Positions 51,794-62,113 of a stretch of DNA of 64,000 nt are shown here, in pieces. Under the pieces are notes generated by a model that was given only the letters and a program-made list of their open reading frames with translations, was not told the DNA's origin and did not search any database. Made by a program: the position numbers and the translations under genes. Source of the DNA: Synechococcus sp. WH 8020 (GTDB lineage Bacteria; Cyanobacteriota; Cyanobacteriia; PCC-6307; Cyanobiaceae); the NCBI RefSeq assembly GCF_001040845.1, contig NZ_CP011941.1, positions 304,963 to 368,962 on the forward strand, in the 5' to 3' direction. The first letter of the stretch is position 1. Every line of letters begins with the position of its first letter.

Positions 51794-52477
51794 TGGTAGA
51801 GATGAGTCGTCAATTCAAGGCTGAGAGTCATGCAAAGGTTTTGAGGGAAGGGCTAGGGGCGCTGTTGGCGCTGTTCACTTGATATCTTTGAGGCAACGGA
51901 TTCAATGTAGCGAGAAGCCCCAATGGTGTTGATCAATCAGTTTCTATCCTCTCTATATTGACGATCATGAATTGATGTCACCGACTACCAGGATCGCCCC
52001 AAAAGTGTCAGTCCTCAGTGAAAAGAAATGGGGCTGGTACAAGCTAATGATGTGTTCTTTTAGCCTGCACAAGTTGTCTTAGCAACGACTTGGTTTTGGC
52101 CCCCTAATCGCATTCGCAACATTAGGTTTCAGCTGAAAAAGTGAGGTGTCGTTTCAGAAGCCACAGGCGACTGCTCATGCGTTGTGGGTTTGAGTCGAAC
52201 TGTGGTCACTGTCAGGCAATGGTCAGCGCCTCGGCAGATGGATGCTTCATCGCAACGCCATTGAACCCTGGGAGAGAATGCAGAAATAGGCGTACGGAAG
52301 CGTTGTTCACCCAAGTGTTGAGGCTGCATCTGTGCAGTGGCCGGATGGTGGCCGGTGCTTGGCTGACATTCGCCAGTATTACGGTTATGGGTGATGCTCC
52401 AAACAGCTCGACATCATGCGCGCACTCAATGCCGGTTGGGTCATTGACCACAATGACTTGGATGTCTTGCCCCCTGA
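51794..52477. other. Gene-free stretch with W-type C-terminal relic
   Basis: Between about 52190 and 52330 the DNA resembles 32820-32921 (GTCAG...GGATGCTTCATCGCAACGCC), coding remnants such as IEPWERMQK in a lost frame. Nothing else recognised. Confidence 0.4.
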
Positions 52478-52957
52478 ATGACCTTCCACTTGCAGCGCGA
52501 ATTTGTGGATGCTCTTACCGAACACCAAAAGGTTGAGTTGTTCAGCATTGTTTGCGGATACTTGGAGGACAGTGGTGATTGCCTTGATCACTTCAATAGC
52601 GAAGCTCGATGGAGTAAAGAAATAGTCCTCGAGTACATCAATACCCAGTTTTGGAAGGACTTCTCGGCTGCTGCTACCGCTGACATCAAGAGTGGTGGAG
52701 ATAGGGAACGCCTCTTTCAATTCGTTGTCCTGCCCCAATGTCGTCACTTGCTTCCCGACTCAGCAGATCAACCGCACATGGAAGAGACAGGGCAGGTCAC
52801 TCGGCATACTGGTCACCTTGTAACTTGTCTTCTTGTACCAAAGTTCTGGAGCCTTGCCATCCCAGAAGAGTGGAAGAAGGAATGGTTTTTGTCGTTCTAT
52901 GAGATCGAGGAGGAATGGATCGTCGGTGGGTTTTCAGGCGTTGGCGTGGATGGTTAG
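52478..52957 (+). CDS. Hypothetical protein (159 aa)
   Basis: Soluble, Trp- and Glu-rich (WKKEWFLSFYEIEEEWIVGG), no signal peptide. No known family. The last sizeable gene of the island. Confidence 0.45.
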   Translation: MTFHLQREFVDALTEHQKVELFSIVCGYLEDSGDCLDHFNSEARWSKEIVLEYINTQFWKDFSAAATADIKSGGDRERLFQFVVLPQCRHLLPDSADQPHMEETGQVTRHTGHLVTCLLVPKFWSLAIPEEWKKEWFLSFYEIEEEWIVGGFSGVGVDG

Positions 52958-52998
52958 GTGTATCTGTTGCTATCTGAATTGATCTAAAAAGGTAGTGA

Positions 52999-53145
52999 GT
53001 GATCGAAGTTGAGAGAATCTCTGCGAAAATACTTTATGCAAAGAATCAAAGTACAGTTGCTTTGCTTTCTCAAGGACTTGAAGAAGGGAAACTATTTAAA
53101 ACCAGTGATGGACTCTCTGAGGCTAAATCTTATTTCTTGAACTGA
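52999..53145 (+). CDS. Possible small protein (48 aa)
   Basis: GTG-started MIEVERISAKILYAKNQSTV with an AAAAAGG sequence upstream. Composition is protein-like; no other support. Confidence 0.3.
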   Translation: MIEVERISAKILYAKNQSTVALLSQGLEEGKLFKTSDGLSEAKSYFLN

Positions 53146-53209
53146 GAGATCACCCAAACCACCAGCCCTGGCTGGGTGACGATCAGCAAATTCGACGGTT
53201 CTCGATTCG

Positions 53210-54070
53210 ATGACCACCATTGCATTGCTCGGGACCGGTTTGCTCGGTGAGGCGATCGGTTGCCGCTTGCTTCACCGGGGGGTGACCTTGAGGGTCTGGA
53301 ACCGCAGCGCAGAGAAATGTGAGCCGCTCTTAAAGCAGGGGGCTGCGTTGATTGAAAACCTCGCTGGGGCAGCGAAGGGCTGTCAAGCGGTGATCACTGT
53401 GCTGCGCGATGGGCCTGTGAGTGCAGAGGTGATTGCTCAGCTGGGTGATCTCGATGCCGTCTGCTGCCTACCAATGGGCACGATGGGTATCAGCGAATCG
53501 AGGCAGCTGGAGCTGCAGGTGCAAGCGCAGCAGGGTGTCTATCTGGAAGCTCCAGTTTTGGGCAGCAAACCAGAGGCACTGAAAGGCACGTTGTTGGTGA
53601 TGGCAGGAGGTAGCGCTGAAGTGTTACAACAGCAGTTGCCCTTGCTCCGCCTGCTGTCTGAGGCCCCGAAGTGGATGGGGGCCACAGGAAGTGCAGCCGC
53701 CAGCAAGCTGGCGCTGAACCAGCTCATTGCCAGCCTCACCCACGGCTATTCCCTGGCGTTGCGATTGGTTCAGGCCTCTGGTTTAGAGGTTGAGAGTTTT
53801 ATGGAGGTGCTTCGGCCTTCTGCTCTCTACGCGCCCACCGTCGATAAGAAGCTCGAGCGGATGCTGACTCATGATTTCACCAATCCCAATTTCAGTACGG
53901 CGCTGATGCGCAAAGATTTGCAGCTGTTTGTGCGTGAGGCGGGCCTGGCTGGCCTGAATGCTGAGGCCCTCGCGGGCTTGGTGGAGCTCTTAACTCGCGC
54001 GGAAGGCACTCCTTTGGATGCAGCTGATTATTCAGCGCTGCATGCTTTGACGGCAGGGTCATTGCTTTGA
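53210..54070 (+). CDS. NAD(P)-dependent dehydrogenase of the 6PGDH/beta-hydroxyacid family
   Basis: 286 residues: Rossmann motif GTGLLGEAIG (8-17), a middle GVYLEAPVLGSKPEALKGTL (the substrate-loop G-x-P-x-A-x-x-G type), and the catalytic Lys helix SAAASKLALNQL, then an all-helical C-terminal half. It reduces or oxidises small hydroxy acids or aldehydes (GHBDH/GLYR-like). High-GC codon use marks the return to the core genome. Confidence 0.85.
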   Translation: MTTIALLGTGLLGEAIGCRLLHRGVTLRVWNRSAEKCEPLLKQGAALIENLAGAAKGCQAVITVLRDGPVSAEVIAQLGDLDAVCCLPMGTMGISESRQLELQVQAQQGVYLEAPVLGSKPEALKGTLLVMAGGSAEVLQQQLPLLRLLSEAPKWMGATGSAAASKLALNQLIASLTHGYSLALRLVQASGLEVESFMEVLRPSALYAPTVDKKLERMLTHDFTNPNFSTALMRKDLQLFVREAGLAGLNAEALAGLVELLTRAEGTPLDAADYSALHALTAGSLL

Positions 54071-54123
54071 TGCTTAGTGATCAATGCCAGCTGCCTCTTG
54101 GATTAACGAATGAGTCAACAGCA

Positions 54124-54471
54124 TTAGCCGTGATCAAATGGCCTAAGCATCGTCGAGTCAATTTCAGCTTCTGGATTGAGTTTTAAAACCATCCATAAAA
54201 GCATTGCTGAACATGCCTTGTCATCAGCGCCATAGTCGTATTTCCAGTCTTTAACCATGCTGACCAGCTCATGCTGAGCATTGGTGATGAACTCGTCAGT
54301 CCATTCCTGCATGGCGAAATTATTCAAGTAATGCATAGTTTCACAGACACCCTTCAGACTTGAGACAAATTTGTCATCATCATTCAAAGCGAGGCTATGG
54401 AGAACAGCGGCGTTTGATGGTCTCAGCCAATCCAATAACTTAATTCGTCTTGGGGGTAATTCTTCAGGCAA
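54124..54471 (-). CDS. Hypothetical protein (115 aa)
   Basis: Soluble helical protein (IKLLDWLRPSNAAVLHSLAL, FITNAQHELVSMVKDWKYDY). No family recognised. Confidence 0.5.
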   Translation of the reverse strand: MPEELPPRRIKLLDWLRPSNAAVLHSLALNDDDKFVSSLKGVCETMHYLNNFAMQEWTDEFITNAQHELVSMVKDWKYDYGADDKACSAMLLWMVLKLNPEAEIDSTMLRPFDHG

Positions 54472-54709
54472 AAGGTGGGTGCCTGATTGTCATCTTGGTG
54501 CGCCGTTAAGTGTGGAACGAGCTGAAGAGACGAATCCGACTGCTTTGAGCTGTGATTAGGTCAGTCAATGTATTGATACACATCTTGCTAAGTGGTTCTA
54601 GATTTGGAAATGCATACGTCTTTGAATGGACAATATTAAGCTTCTTGGTTATGTTTAATGTATTCTGATTGTGTGCAAGTGGATTGAATGCAAGATTGAA
54701 GATTCATCC

Positions 54710-54895
54710 CTAATCCTCTTCTTCCGCTTCTGGTGTCTCTGCTGCCCATGCTCGCTCGAGTGCATTCACGTTTGCACTCCTTTCGGGTGTCTCAATGATC
54801 ACGTTGACGTTGCGTTTGGCAAGAATCAAGCGCACGAGAGAAACCAAAAACCAATACGCGGTCGCAAACAGCACACTGAAGTAGACGAAACGCAT
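54710..54895 (-). CDS. Small membrane protein with acidic tail (61 aa)
   Basis: One helix (FVYFSVLFATAYWFLVSLVRL), then NVNVIIETPER and a Glu-rich end (ETPEAEEED). Well-formed small membrane protein; function unknown. Confidence 0.55.
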   Translation of the reverse strand: MRFVYFSVLFATAYWFLVSLVRLILAKRNVNVIIETPERSANVNALERAWAAETPEAEEED

Positions 54896-54978
54896 TCTCT
54901 CTCCATCAATACGGGCTTGATGCTAATTGCACTGGGTGGAGCCTTGCGGCCTTGACCAACGTCCTGGTGACGAGTTTG

Positions 54979-55317
54979 ATGGAACACTTTGTGATGGCCG
55001 CGATGCAGGACGATGCTCTTAAAGCGTTGATCTCTGATTTGGGAGAGGGAATCGTGATTGATCCAGAGCTGTTGGAGGGCTGCTCGGTGGCCGCCCATGA
55101 TCTTGACGATATGGATACTGTTCAAGCTGCTGAGGTGGCAGCACACGTGTTTTTCACATTGTTTGAAGCCAAGGTATCGGAGCAGTCGGGAGAGAGTGCA
55201 GAGCCTGAAGAAGGGGAGTGGTCTGGCTTCGTGAATGGGTTTCGCTTTGTCATTGAACGCGATGGAGATGGTGACCTTGTGGTCAATTTCAGTGAAGACT
55301 CATCGGCAAGTCGTTGA
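54979..55317 (+). CDS. Acidic hypothetical protein (112 aa)
   Basis: From MEHFVMAAMQDDALKALISD a helical start reminiscent of the Nif11 N-terminal helix, then an acidic region and GFVNGFRFVIERDGDGDLVV. GTG at 54967 or TTG at 54952 are possible starts. No assigned family. Confidence 0.5.
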   Translation: MEHFVMAAMQDDALKALISDLGEGIVIDPELLEGCSVAAHDLDDMDTVQAAEVAAHVFFTLFEAKVSEQSGESAEPEEGEWSGFVNGFRFVIERDGDGDLVVNFSEDSSASR

Positions 55318-55344
55318 TGACAGCTCAAATATCAAGGTCGTTGC

Positions 55345-55497
55345 ATGCGTATTGAGAAAGTTGAGCAGGTTGCTGCCTTGATCATTACGGCTGGTCTTGT
55401 GCTGGGAAATTTTGTGATGTTCACTCCCTGGAGAAATGACCAGGATCCTCGCAACCGCCAAGTTCCTTCCCCTCAGTCGCAGCCAGTCCGACCTTGA
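55345..55497 (+). CDS. Small single-pass membrane protein (50 aa)
   Basis: MRIEKVEQVAALIITAGLVL leads a single helix (ALIITAGLVLGNFVMF), then a Pro/Gln/Arg tail. About 30 nt after the previous gene, so possibly an operon. Confidence 0.5.
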   Translation: MRIEKVEQVAALIITAGLVLGNFVMFTPWRNDQDPRNRQVPSPQSQPVRP

Positions 55498-55591
55498 TCC
55501 CCATGGGCGTTTGGCCTTGACCCTTGAGAGGTTCTAGGCGTTGTGATCACGCGTAAGACCCTTTATGCTCTGACCCCACGGGCATTCAATT

Positions 55592-55723
55592 TTGGGAGAT
55601 TACACAGTCGCTATTCTTGCGACCATTGGCCTCGTGATTGTTTTGACAATTCCTGTGGTCTGGCAGTTTTTACAACCTAACGATGATGATTTTGGCGATA
55701 TTAGTAAAAAGCCAAGGCAGTAA
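55592..55723 (+). CDS. Small single-pass membrane protein (43 aa)
   Basis: TTG start, helix YTVAILATIGLVIVLTIPVV, WQFLQ, then an acidic and basic tail. The composition resembles small photosynthetic membrane subunits, but no specific match. Confidence 0.45.
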   Translation: MGDYTVAILATIGLVIVLTIPVVWQFLQPNDDDFGDISKKPRQ

Positions 55724-55818
55724 TGATGTTGATCCTCGGTTGATTTTGACAGCATTAGATTGCAAGGCTAAAGCTTAAGCTATTGCGTGTATTTTATTGC
55801 CCTTTGTATTTTTAGGGT

Positions 55819-56007
55819 TTAGTCTTTGCAGTCGTTCGATATCCTCTCCTCTGGGGTTAGATACTCTTTGATGATTGGAGATTCTTCACCTGCTTCGAGG
55901 GCTTTTATATCTCGTTCGATATTTTCGACGAACAGCTTGTTGCCATTGGCTTTGGCGATGTTCAGTACTTTTTTTAATCCCTCAAGGAGTTGCTCGTGGT
56001 CATTCAT
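55819..56007 (-). CDS. Small helical protein (62 aa)
   Basis: MNDHEQLLEGLKKVLNIAKA and VENIERDIKALEAGEESPI; soluble amphipathic helices. Function unknown. Confidence 0.5.
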   Translation of the reverse strand: MNDHEQLLEGLKKVLNIAKANGNKLFVENIERDIKALEAGEESPIIKEYLTPEERISNDCKD

Positions 56008-56324
56008 GGATTCTTGCGGAGATTGCTGACGGGTGTTGATCGGTTGGCATCAGAACCACCGCTATCACAGGTTTCAACCTTGGATGGTTTTGCTGATTTG
56101 GCAATGAGCTATTACACCGATGCCAGTGGGTAGTGATTGACACAAACTATAGGAAGTCAGATCGGAGGCGCTTCGAAAGACGACACTCCACCTGAGTCTT
56201 CAGTCAAGCCATCTGACGTTATGTCCCTGTCAACAGGCACATAACTGGTATCAACGGGTGAGTCTGGCGGTCGTTTCCACTAGGCGTGCTGCCTGCCTGC
56301 ATCTTCGAAATTTGGAGAATCTTC
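56008..56324. other. Intergenic, nothing recognised
   Basis: 317 bp without a convincing frame or hairpin. Confidence 0.3.
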
Positions 56325-56624
56325 ATGACCAAAGCTGCGATTTCCGGTTCTCAGACTCAGTCTTTACTGATGTCCGTTGGTGCTGCCTCTGAATGTCGTT
56401 CGCGAAATGACCGTCAGACCTATTTCTCAATCACCAGGAGCCTGGTCCAAGCGCAGTTCAAGTTGGATGATCGGGAGTTATCTCGACGACTCTGGCAGGA
56501 GGTTGCAGACCGTGATCTTGACGTCAGTCGGATCATCAATCTGATGTATGGATGCTGGTTCCATCAAGATGAGGAGGAAATGATTGAAGTTGATGATCGC
56601 CATCTTTCGTTATTCGTTGACTAG
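56325..56624 (+). CDS. Hypothetical protein (99 aa)
   Basis: From MTKAAISGSQTQSLLMSVGA; soluble, charged C-terminal half (DDRELSRRLWQEVADRDLDV, FHQDEEEMIEVDDRHLSLF). The open frame extends upstream, but this ATG gives the better protein. Confidence 0.5.
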   Translation: MTKAAISGSQTQSLLMSVGAASECRSRNDRQTYFSITRSLVQAQFKLDDRELSRRLWQEVADRDLDVSRIINLMYGCWFHQDEEEMIEVDDRHLSLFVD

Positions 56625-56736
56625 CTTGATGGTGTGAACAATCTCCGCGATTCAAGTCGTTTCTGGTGATACTCATCTCCTTGACTTCCCCATCAAGTCT
56701 CCCTTGACGCGTTAGCGTGATATGAATTCTTAATGC

Positions 56737-56982
56737 ATGATGGCTTCACAGCATGCCGCTTTGTTGTCACCGCTTAGAAGCTTTCTGATTAAGATCGCGA
56801 TCTATTGGTTTGCAGAGTTAGTGATTTGTCAAATTGACGGATCAAGACTTATCTGTCAATTGATTGGGAAGGGATTTCTGCCTTGTCTCGTTAGCTTTGC
56901 GATCATGGATTTCATTGTTGTGCCATGGTTACGCAAAGCCTTGAAGCGTAGGCGACACAGGCTTGGTCCAATCGATGATTGA
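56737..56982 (+). CDS. Small membrane protein (81 aa)
   Basis: Two hydrophobic stretches (FLIKIAIYWFAELVICQI; FLPCLVSFAIMDFIVVPWL) and a basic C-terminus (RKALKRRRHRLG). Function unknown. Confidence 0.5.
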   Translation: MMASQHAALLSPLRSFLIKIAIYWFAELVICQIDGSRLICQLIGKGFLPCLVSFAIMDFIVVPWLRKALKRRRHRLGPIDD

Positions 56983-57104
56983 TGAAAGAAGACGTTGGAA
57001 AGCTTTCGAGGTCAATGTAAGTCTTTCTCTTGCTCACAACTGCTCTTTGACGATTCTATGTATATAGCCTTCAATAATTGGTCTTTGTCAATCATGCGAA
57101 TAGC

Positions 57105-57269
57105 GTGACTGTTTTCTATTCTTCTAAGCCCACTTATGGTGATGATGAGATTGTGTGGCTGCATAGCGCCGTCCAGCGATATGGGCTTCGCTCACGGACC
57201 GGAAGTTACCAACGTGATCGTAATGAACCCCATTGGTCGTTGCGGAAACTGAATAGAGACTGGATGTAA
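57105..57269 (+). CDS. Small hypothetical protein (54 aa)
   Basis: GTG-started TVFYSSKPTYGDDEIVWLHS with a basic aromatic end (RDRNEPHWSLRKLNRDWM). Protein-like composition, no known family. Confidence 0.4.
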   Translation: MTVFYSSKPTYGDDEIVWLHSAVQRYGLRSRTGSYQRDRNEPHWSLRKLNRDWM

Positions 57270-57521
57270 CCTTCTGCACGCACCAATGCATGAAACAAGA
57301 CGGTGCATTGTCGAGAGAATTCATGTCCAACGCATCTTTGAATGTGTTGAAAGTAAGATACTATTTCAATAGGGGCACCTTTCCTTCATGAAAATCAATT
57401 CGGCTTAATTTTTTCTTTAGTATTGGGTCTTGTTGGTGTTGTCGCTCTTCGGCCTGTCACTGACTTGCCTTTTTATCATTTTTCCATGGCGTGCTCGCCT
57501 GGCGTAATAAGGTTTTCCCCT

Positions 57522-57737
57522 ATGGCTCTTGATCAACTCAGGGCATTTCTCGTCAAGATGCAAGACGATGAGGCCTTGAAATCCACGGTTCTTTCGGCTT
57601 CGACAGCTGACGATGTGGCGAAAATTGCTGCCAATTTAGGTTATGAGTTTTCCGGAGATGAGTTGCTACGACAATCGGGAAAAAAAGTTGGACGCGTTAC
57701 AGTTTCTAAGCAAGAAACGCCTGGTGAATACAACTAA
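57522..57737 (+). CDS. Nif11-type leader-like protein (71 aa)
   Basis: MALDQLRAFLVKMQDDEALK, VLSASTADDVAKIAANLGYE and FSGDELLRQSGKK are the Nif11 domain pattern. In marine picocyanobacteria such proteins are often leaders of prochlorosin (lanthipeptide) precursors. This one ends KVGRVTVSKQETPGEYN without a GG cleavage site or a Cys-rich core, so it looks like a stand-alone Nif11 protein. Confidence 0.75.
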   Translation: MALDQLRAFLVKMQDDEALKSTVLSASTADDVAKIAANLGYEFSGDELLRQSGKKVGRVTVSKQETPGEYN

Positions 57738-57839
57738 TTCGCAATTGATAGTTGGTCTATAGGCTTTATGTATCCACTGTCTTTGGCTTTGGATGATTCT
57801 TGAGTGCAACAAGAGGCAGGTTTTTATTGAATTCTCCGC

Positions 57840-58091
57840 CTATTCTATTGATTCTCCGTCAATACTAATCTCGAATTCAATTCCGAAACGATGTGCTGTG
57901 GCTCTAAAGCGTTTGGCTAGTTCTATGAATAGTTTTTTGACCAATTCGTCGTCAAATTCGTAAATTTCTAAATTTGCAGTCTTTGCCATTGCTTGGAGAT
58001 CCTCAATCAGCTTTTCTACTCTTGTTGAAAAGACTTTTCCAAACCGAGCTCTTTTTTCTGTAGACGAATTGAAATCAGGGATATCTGTCAT
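57840..58091 (-). CDS. Small hypothetical protein (83 aa)
   Basis: Helical and charged (FSTRVEKLIEDLQAMAKTAN, ELVKKLFIELAKRFRATAHR), ending in a beta-like FGIEFEISIDGE. No family recognised. Confidence 0.5.
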   Translation of the reverse strand: MTDIPDFNSSTEKRARFGKVFSTRVEKLIEDLQAMAKTANLEIYEFDDELVKKLFIELAKRFRATAHRFGIEFEISIDGESIE

Positions 58092-58414
58092 GGTTTGTTC
58101 TCCATACCCATTGGTGATCTAGAGCTAGTTTTGCATGTTTTTTATGGAATGTGTGCTCATTGACTCTCCATTCGCTCTTCAAGCATCTCTCCTGAAACTC
58201 TGAGTGGGTACGATTGTAAATAAAGTTGATTTAGGCTGTCAAGCTTCAACTTAATTGTTTCACCACTTCTCTCTTCTTATTGGAGTTATGAGTGCTTAGA
58301 GGCTGCTTTGTATTCTCTGTTCGATGATATGTTTTCTAATGTGTTTGCTCTTTCCAGTCTGATAGAAAGTGAGACTTGGGTCGACGGGAATGATTCTTGT
58401 TGACTGATGCGTCG
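58092..58414. other. Intergenic, nothing recognised
   Basis: 323 bp between the end of gap and the start of the leftward small gene; no convincing frame. Confidence 0.3.
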
Positions 58415-59443
<1,029 letters not shown>

Positions 59444-59551
59444 CTAGTTATAGTGCTTTTGCATGCTTCTGCATCTCCGTATTGGAAGATGCTCACATGT
59501 GATTGAGTATTATCACTCAGCATCATTGTTTTGGCTCAATGGATGTTGCTC

Positions 59552-60208
59552 CTAGCTGATGCATGGCTTGTTTGACGTTACGAGTACTTCATCTCCTAGA
59601 TTGACAGTCTTGATGAGTTGATTGATATCTCTGTTGTTCATATTGATGCATCCACCTGTTATGCGTTGACCGATGCGTGTTTCGTCATTAGTTCCATGAA
59701 TCGCAAAGCTATACCAGCGGTAAGTTCCATCATATTCGTTAAAATTAAATGGTTGAGGTGATGAGGGCACTGGGGTGAGGCTGATATAGCCAGATCCATA
59801 CTCACCTGTTTCTCCATCACCTTTAAAGTCTATTGAATTCATGTTGTTGAATAAATTTTTAGCCAGATAGTCTTTCGTTCTCCCTGATTTTTTGATCAGT
59901 CCTTCATCCATTTCGAATCTATCTTTGCTCATAATTGCATTGACTTTAAATGTTCCGAGTGGTGTAATGCCCTCCTCAAAGGTGCTGCCTATACAGCCAA
60001 CTCCATTTTTTCCATAGCCCACCTCGAATACCATCTCTTTGCCATCGCTTTTGGCTTTGCCTTTGCTTTGTTGTGGGAACACTTGATTGAGCTCGATTTC
60101 GATGGAGCCCTCTGCTTGTGATGAGGCTTTTGTTGTTTGCTGTTGGTGCATGCATCCTGAAAGCATGAGTGCTGATGTTGTGACCATCAGCATCTGTGCT
60201 AAGCGCAT
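59552..60208 (-). CDS. L,D-transpeptidase (YkuD-like) lipoprotein
   Basis: Lipobox LMLSGC (Cys 19) marks a lipoprotein. The catalytic end reads RWYSFAIHGTNDETRIGQ and TGGCINMNNRDINQLIKTV, the HGT...GC-x-M/L motif of YkuD domains. It cross-links or trims peptidoglycan, or attaches lipoproteins, in the periplasm. The length (218) is typical. Confidence 0.85.
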   Translation of the reverse strand: MRLAQMLMVTTSALMLSGCMHQQQTTKASSQAEGSIEIELNQVFPQQSKGKAKSDGKEMVFEVGYGKNGVGCIGSTFEEGITPLGTFKVNAIMSKDRFEMDEGLIKKSGRTKDYLAKNLFNNMNSIDFKGDGETGEYGSGYISLTPVPSSPQPFNFNEYDGTYRWYSFAIHGTNDETRIGQRITGGCINMNNRDINQLIKTVNLGDEVLVTSNKPCIS

Positions 60209-60234
60209 GATCTTTTTTGATGATTTTCCTCATC

Positions 60235-60384
60235 ATGGCGAGGTTTGTTTCCTCCGCCTGCAAAGATGAGCATGTTCTGAATGTTTTGGATTTGAAGCTT
60301 CTGATTGCGGCAGCTTTTTTGCTCGGTCTGTTGGCCCTCACCCAGTCTCTTGTTCGGCGTGGAATGTCGAGTGGCGATGACTAG
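60235..60384 (+). CDS. Possible small membrane protein (49 aa)
   Basis: MARFVSSACKDEHVLNVLDL then LLIAAAFLLGLLALTQSL and VRRGMSSGDD. A TTG just before the helix is an alternative start. Just upstream of psaK on the same strand. Confidence 0.4.
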   Translation: MARFVSSACKDEHVLNVLDLKLLIAAAFLLGLLALTQSLVRRGMSSGDD

Positions 60385-60479
60385 AGGCACTGTTTGCACA
60401 TCGTCTATTTGAAGCCTTTTTACGAAATTGTTTCAAATGATGCAATTGGCCTGATGATGAGCCATCTTCATTTTCAACC

Positions 60480-60737
60480 ATGACTTCTCACCTTTTCGCG
60501 GTTGCTTCTCCTGAAACCTTCAGTTGGTCACCCAAGGTGGGTCTCTTGATGGTGGTATGCAATATTATTGCTATCTTTATTGGTACAAAAATCTTTCAGG
60601 CTGGGGAGGGCACTCAACTTCCTAATCCTAAATACTTCGGTGGTTTGGGTTTAGAGGCTTTACTCGCTACCACTAGTCTTGGTCATGTCATTGGATTTGG
60701 TGTCATTCTCGGGGTTGGCGCTTCAGGTTTGCTTTAA
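60480..60737 (+). CDS. psaK: Photosystem I reaction centre subunit PsaK
   Basis: 85 residues with two membrane helices (VGLLMVVCNIIAIFIGTKIF and ALLATTSLGHVIGFGVILG) and the inter-helix PNPKYFGGLG loop typical of PsaK. It sits at the edge of PSI and binds chlorophyll and carotenoid. Supports the cyanobacterial origin of the window. Confidence 0.93.
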   Translation: MTSHLFAVASPETFSWSPKVGLLMVVCNIIAIFIGTKIFQAGEGTQLPNPKYFGGLGLEALLATTSLGHVIGFGVILGVGASGLL

Positions 60738-60884
60738 TTCGTTACTTTTTTGATTTCTGTTAGATCAGAGCCAGTCCAGAAGATGTGCTTTATTCATTGA
60801 TGTTCTCCGTTGATGAAGTTTTCTGGCCTGGTTGTTTTTTCCCTGATCCATGGTGGATCTAGGGGTACTCTACTCCACTGATTC

Positions 60885-61535
60885 TTACGGCTCTTTAGAG
60901 CCTTTTTTTTGATATTTTTTTACCATTCCAGCAATAATTGCCAGTGCGAAGACGCCTAGAGAAGCGATAATAAGCATTAATTTACCACCGTTAAAGACCC
61001 CAGCTCCTAGAGCTACGATTGGTAGGTCACTTAGGGTGACGCTGACAACAAGTGCTGTAGTAAATACCTTCCATTTTGTTCCGCTAAGGCCAGCTGCATA
61101 GCTCACAAAATCAAACAAACCAGTCATCAATAGTCCCGTTAGGAAAAAGGGATTTCCTTCGAGTTGTGATTGATTAAAGTTCTGAATTCGTTGGCTTGCT
61201 TTTTCGCCTACGAGTTTTTTGACTGGCTCCTGCCCGTACCGTTTTGCGACAAGAAATGCGATCTGGCAAAACACTAAATCAGTTATATAGATGGTGATGA
61301 GGCCTGTTTCAAACCCTAGGAGTGCCCCGGCAAGCAGTGAATACACCGAACTCGGCAAGGCTGGAAGGAGAATGCTGATTCCCCTAAGTGCAACGATTCC
61401 AAGTGGTGCCCATACACCCATGCTCTCAACCTGCGCGCGCAGGGGTTCAAGGGCATGGGTGTGTGCGAGATGGAGAAGAACAATGGCAAGGGCAACAACA
61501 GTGCTGATCCCAATGATTTTGCGTAGTCGCTGCAC
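60885..61535 (-). CDS. TVP38/TMEM64 (DedA-like VTT) membrane protein
   Basis: 216 residues with several helices and the VTT-domain features: re-entrant GISILLPALPSSVYSLLAGA, FETGLITIYITDLVFCQIAF, and a basic loop AKRYGQEPVKKLVG. Family members affect lipid scrambling or membrane homeostasis; exact role unknown. Confidence 0.75.
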   Translation of the reverse strand: MQRLRKIIGISTVVALAIVLLHLAHTHALEPLRAQVESMGVWAPLGIVALRGISILLPALPSSVYSLLAGALLGFETGLITIYITDLVFCQIAFLVAKRYGQEPVKKLVGEKASQRIQNFNQSQLEGNPFFLTGLLMTGLFDFVSYAAGLSGTKWKVFTTALVVSVTLSDLPIVALGAGVFNGGKLMLIIASLGVFALAIIAGMVKKYQKKGSKEP

Positions 61536-61901
61536 GTAATACTGATTGAATTTGTTCGTTCTTCACCTTTGCATTGTTCTCTCGCTGTTGTCAATTTTCC
61601 GCTCGATGTGGAATAAGTTGATGCAGCTTCTTGTGGGTGTTTGCTTTTTTGTTTGTGATTTTTAAGTGATGAATGCTTTTTATATGATTGCGATCCGCTT
61701 GTTTAGCGCCTGATGTATGCGTCCTGGGACCTCCTGACACAGGGCTACGTTCCTGTTGTTCGTTCTCAGCCATGTCATCTCCAATCCGCTGTTTGTCCGT
61801 GCTTTGACATGTCGCTCGCTCTGATCCACAGCTTTTCTTTGGGATTGCTTTGATTTTGATTGCTTTTTCAGCGTTACCTTTCCGGCAACTGCGCTGTCCC
61901 T
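61536..61901. other. Intergenic, weak small frame only
   Basis: A minus-strand 60-codon frame from 61773 (MAENEQQERSPVSGGPRTHT) has GGAG upstream of its ATG but low-complexity composition; not called as a gene. Confidence 0.3.
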
Positions 61902-62081
61902 ATGGATTCGACTGATCTCGAAGTGGTCAATGTTCTGGTCTTCCAGCAGCTTCTGGAATCTGTCGAAAGCGAATCTTGGGCTGAGGCCGCCATGGCTCTT
62001 TACAAGCTGTATGACATCGAGGCAGGTCAGGATTTTCTCGATCTTGACGAGGTTGAGGACCAACAACTCTTGGCAGCCTGA
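61902..62081 (+). CDS. Small acidic protein (59 aa)
   Basis: MDSTDLEVVNVLVFQQLLES and YKLYDIEAGQDFLDLDEVED; strongly acidic, soluble. Protein-like and probably conserved among relatives. Function unknown. Confidence 0.5.
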   Translation: MDSTDLEVVNVLVFQQLLESVESESWAEAAMALYKLYDIEAGQDFLDLDEVEDQQLLAA

Positions 62082-62113
62082 GCATTGGCCCGTGCTGTCC
62101 AGCTTGACCCCTC

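Noticed and set aside
53160-53198. TCACCCA / TGGGTGA inverted repeat as terminator of the island
   Set aside because: Large mismatched interior and no T-run; recorded only as a weak structure.
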